Below are positions 61,285 to 64,000 of a stretch of 64,000 nt of DNA, one piece after another (within the stretch, counting starts at the first letter, position 1; every line of letters starts with the position of its first letter). This DNA comes from Clostridia bacterium (GTDB taxonomy: Bacteria; Bacillota; Clostridia; UMGS1810): the NCBI GenBank assembly GCA_017481205.1, contig JAFUPN010000023.1, positions 52,486 to 116,485 of the forward strand, given 5' to 3'. Both the position numbers and the translations under genes were made by a program. Below the pieces are notes generated by a model that ran no database searches, was not told the origin of the DNA, and saw only the letters and a list, made by a program, of their open reading frames with translations.

Positions 61285-63660
61285 ATGAAAATAAAAAATG
61301 TAGCCTGCACACAGTTTGCAGGAATACGTGACAAAAACATATCCTTTGATGACGGAATAAATGTTGTTTTCGGCAAAAATGAGAGCGGAAAAAGCACTCT
61401 GATAAATCTGCTGTCCCGTACACTGTTTCAGAATGCAAAAATTGACGGCAGAACAGACAGGGAATTCCGCGAAACGTATTTCCCCGGAGCAAAAAAAGGC
61501 AGTAATATAACCGGAGATTTTGCAGACGGAAAGGTTTCCTTTGAACACGGGGGCGAGTTATACACTCTGTCAAAGGAATGGGGAGCCGACCCGAGATGTA
61601 CTCTTGCCACACCAGAGGCTGTTGTGCGGGATCAGAAAACAATTGACGGTATTTTAAAAAATATTCTTGTATACAATGAGGGGCTATACACAGATATGCT
61701 CCTGTCCTCTCAGAAAAACAGTGCACGGGCATTGCAGACACTACTTGATGCCTCCCAAAAGACAGAAGCAAAGCAGGAGCTTGCCGACGCAGTGACAATG
61801 GCATTTGCCGAAAGCGACGGTATATCCATAGATACAATCGAACAGGCAATAAACAAAAAAATTGATGAAATCGTCGGCAAGCACTGGGATACGGAACGCA
61901 ATATGCCCATGAGAAAATCCGGACGCTGGTCAAACGGGCTCGGCGAAATACTGACAGCATACTATGCCCTGGAGGATGCCAAAAACACACTTGATGAAAT
62001 CAGCAAGCTGGAGCATGAGGCTGAACAAACCGCCACTGAATATACTGAAAGAGACCGAAGCGCACAAACGGCAGAAGAGGATTTTGAAAAATTCAGCACA
62101 TATGCAAATCTGCTTGCGGTGAGAAGCGAACGTATGAGAGGAATTAAAAGACTTGAGGAAGAAATTGCATCATACACAAAAATACTCAATCAATGGCCTG
62201 CTATGGCGGAGGAACTGGAAGCCACACAAAAGCTGTGGGAAGAAAAATCAAACCGCGAAATCGCGGATAAATATGCAGCCGCTAAAATTCTGTATAACGA
62301 ATGGGCTGAGCTTAATGAAATGATAAAAGGTACCCCCTGCCCTTCTCCTGAAGAAATATCGGGAGCAAAAGCTGCTCACAGAGCCATGACAATGCTTGAA
62401 AACAAGCTGTGCGGAATAAATCTTTCTGCAAAAATCAAAATGCTGAAAGGTAGCTGCCCGGAAATAAAATCACTGCGTACCGGAGAAATAATAGACAGTG
62501 ATAATGAAAATCTTATACTCACAGAAGCCGTAAAAATTACAATTCCCGGGATTATGGAAATGGAGCTGGCTCCTGCTGATACTGATACAGAGGCAGTGGC
62601 AAAGGAGCTTGAAAAACAAAGGGAGTTATATACAGCTATATTAAAAAAGTACCGCGCTGATAATACCGAAGAACTGGAAAAGCTGGCAGAAAAGCACCGC
62701 GAAGCCCAAACAAAGCTTAACAGTATTTCAGACAGGCTCAACATACTGACTGAAGACACAAGCTTTGAGGAATTGGAATCAGCTGCAAATCAAACAAAGG
62801 ATAAGCTCCGGGAAAAGATTGATATAAACAGAGATATTACTGCTCTGTGCGGTACGGTATCTCCCGAGCGTTTTATTGCAGAAAGAGAAACTCTTATAGC
62901 AAAAAACGAAGCTGATTTCGGCAGTATAGAAGGTCTTAAGGCAAAAGCCTATGATATTACTGCAGAGCTAGAAAAAGCAAAGTCAGCCATGACCGGTACG
63001 GAAAACATCCCCGGAGAATATCTCACCGTTTCCAACCCTGAGGCTTTTCTTGAAGCACTGCGTGCTAAGGTAAAAACTGCACAGGCAGCAAGAGAAGCTG
63101 CGCTCAATGCAAGTACCGCTGCAGCAAGCCGTCTGGAAGCATATACCGAAGCATTAAAAGGCGACCCCGCAGCTGCGGCAGAGCAGGCAGAAATCAGCTT
63201 TAATGAGCAAAGAGAGCTGCTTGACCACTGGCTGCATATAAAAGAAGTGTTTGACCGTAAAAAAAGCGAGCTTGCAGATAATCCAATGCAGGATATAGCC
63301 GACAGATTCACCCATTATCTCAGTTTAATCTCAGGCGGAATAATATCCTCGGAATTTCCTGAGAGAGACAGACTGAATATAAACATATACAGCGACAACA
63401 GGCTCCTTGACTACGGCAAGCTTTCTGAGGGCACAAAGGACACTGTTTACTTAGCATTCCGTCTGGCAGCACTGGAGCATCTGTTTCCCGAGGGAGGCGG
63501 AGTTGTTGTTCTTGACGACCCCTTTACCGATATGGATGCAGAGCGAGCCGAGCAGTCATGCAGACTTGTAAAGGATTTTGCAAAAAAGCATCAGGTTATA
63601 TTCCTGACCTGCAGAGAAGAATATCTTAATATGCTTAAAGGAAATATAATTAAAATCTGA
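61285..63660 (+). CDS. SbcC/YhaN-like SMC-type ATPase
   Basis: 791 residues. Walker A GKNESGKST at 30-38; two long coiled coils with a central break; signature LSEGTKDTVYLAFRLAALEH (713 on) and Walker B VVVLDDPFTDMD (about 740-751). No CxxC zinc hook is visible between the coils, unlike SbcC/Rad50, so it is closer to YhaN. It partners the nuclease before it: the ATG lies 1 base after that gene's stop. GGAGG is 9 bases upstream. Confidence 0.88.
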   Translation: MKIKNVACTQFAGIRDKNISFDDGINVVFGKNESGKSTLINLLSRTLFQNAKIDGRTDREFRETYFPGAKKGSNITGDFADGKVSFEHGGELYTLSKEWGADPRCTLATPEAVVRDQKTIDGILKNILVYNEGLYTDMLLSSQKNSARALQTLLDASQKTEAKQELADAVTMAFAESDGISIDTIEQAINKKIDEIVGKHWDTERNMPMRKSGRWSNGLGEILTAYYALEDAKNTLDEISKLEHEAEQTATEYTERDRSAQTAEEDFEKFSTYANLLAVRSERMRGIKRLEEEIASYTKILNQWPAMAEELEATQKLWEEKSNREIADKYAAAKILYNEWAELNEMIKGTPCPSPEEISGAKAAHRAMTMLENKLCGINLSAKIKMLKGSCPEIKSLRTGEIIDSDNENLILTEAVKITIPGIMEMELAPADTDTEAVAKELEKQRELYTAILKKYRADNTEELEKLAEKHREAQTKLNSISDRLNILTEDTSFEELESAANQTKDKLREKIDINRDITALCGTVSPERFIAERETLIAKNEADFGSIEGLKAKAYDITAELEKAKSAMTGTENIPGEYLTVSNPEAFLEALRAKVKTAQAAREAALNASTAAASRLEAYTEALKGDPAAAAEQAEISFNEQRELLDHWLHIKEVFDRKKSELADNPMQDIADRFTHYLSLISGGIISSEFPERDRLNINIYSDNRLLDYGKLSEGTKDTVYLAFRLAALEHLFPEGGGVVVLDDPFTDMDAERAEQSCRLVKDFAKKHQVIFLTCREEYLNMLKGNIIKI

Positions 63661-63663
63661 CAA

Positions 63664-63710
63664 ATATATAGCAAACCCCATCGGAAATTCCGATGGGGTT
63701 TGCTATATAT
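63664..63710. terminator. Bidirectional terminator between two convergent genes
   Basis: ATATATAGCAAACCCCATCG and its complement form a near-perfect stem of about 20 bp with a very small loop (around AAATT). Confidence 0.85.
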
Positions 63711-63720
63711 AGATATTTTA

Positions 63721-64000
63721 TTAACCCTTAACAGCACCAACCATAACGCCCTTTGTGAAGTACTTCTGAATGAAGGGATATACACAAAGTATAGGTACTA
63801 CTGATACTATGATTACCGCATATTTTACGGTTTCGCTTACGAATGATGAATCGCCTGCGCCTACATCCATTGCCGTTACCATGGATGAGGTATCGTTCTG
63901 GATAAGGATTTCTCTCAGTATCAGCTGCAGAGGGAACAGCTCTCTCTCATTAAGATAGAGCATAGCATTGAACCATGAATTCCAGTGTGCAACTGCATAG
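63721..64000 (-). CDS. Sugar ABC transporter permease (partial, LplC/MalG type)
   Basis: Only the C-terminal 92 or so residues are present; the gene runs off the window. The visible start YAVAHWNSWFNAMLYLNERE and the later LFPLQLILREILI and FIQKYFTKGVMVGAVKG are typical of CUT1-family inner-membrane permeases (LplC-like), including the last membrane helix (YAVIIVSVVPILCVYPFI). It imports oligosaccharides with a partner permease, a binding protein and an ATPase that lie outside the window. Confidence 0.9.
   Translation of the reverse strand, partial: YAVAHWNSWFNAMLYLNERELFPLQLILREILIQNDTSSMVTAMDVGAGDSSFVSETVKYAVIIVSVVPILCVYPFIQKYFTKGVMVGAVKG

Overview
The window looks like chromosome from an anaerobic, Gram-positive, carbohydrate-degrading member of the Clostridia. 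Evidence includes strong GGAGG ribosome binding sites with frequent TTG/GTG starts, consensus TTGACA-17-TATAAT promoters, S-layer-homology (SLH) surface proteins, the clostridial order radical SAM - smc - ftsY and ylxM - ffh - rpsP - KH - rimM - trmD, and a Bacillus/Clostridium-type acpS - alr - ndoAI/ndoA locus. A gut or rumen lineage in or near Oscillospirales/Monoglobales is plausible, but that placement is inference. No phage, integrase, transposase, rRNA or CRISPR was seen.

Layout. 1-9.3 kb: a partial S-layer-like protein, a Rossmann/DUF2520 protein, tRNA-Lys(CTT), a branched hairpin array, an AAA/DUF4143 ATPase, a WYL regulator, an aminotransferase and a MATE exporter. 9.4-13.1 kb: the trmD-rimM-khpA-rpsP-ffh-ylxM operon, read leftward from a strong promoter overlapped by a palindrome. 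13.2-18.3 kb: an AraC regulator with a divergent GH35 beta-galactosidase, then a CofE-like ligase with a divergent LysR regulator. 18.3-24.7 kb: ftsY, smc and an Elp3-like radical SAM gene, with a repeat-rich gap. 24.7-34.7 kb: an ECF sigma factor, a DUF4367 anti-sigma candidate and five exported proteins, two with SLH domains. 34.7-42.9 kb: nudC, a large exported modular protein, a GH2 beta-mannosidase-like enzyme and murC. 42.9-43.7 kb: a candidate type I toxin-antitoxin locus next to a complete terminal-inverted-repeat element. 43.7-49.3 kb: proBAC and a copper P-type ATPase fused to a CopZ-like domain. 49.5-54.3 kb: a DUF6106-like membrane protein, an AcpS-NnrD fusion, a LolA-like lipoprotein, alr, ndoAI/ndoA and a small exported protein. 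54.4-60.0 kb: an AraC regulator divergent from xylB-xylA-GH3. 60.1-63.7 kb: an SbcD/SbcC-like (YhaO/YhaN-like) pair. 63.7 kb-end: a partial sugar ABC permease.

How the genes work together. The sugar genes (GH35, GH2, GH3, xylA, xylB, ABC permease) lack signal peptides where the N-terminus is visible. They suggest import of oligosaccharides and intracellular breakdown of galactosides, mannosides and xylosides, each unit controlled by its own AraC/LysR-type regulator. The exported and SLH proteins would sit in the envelope, probably under an ECF sigma/anti-sigma pair.

The least ordinary signals are: two branched arrays of tiny hairpins; short elements with terminal inverted repeats and no transposase; a 22-codon hydrophobic peptide facing a convergent RNA over a shared terminator; a CopA-CopZ fusion with an internal ribosome binding site; an AcpS-NnrD fusion; and a long hairpin that buries the ribosome binding site of a surface-locus gene. 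All functional statements come from reading the sequence and from family knowledge; no database search was run.
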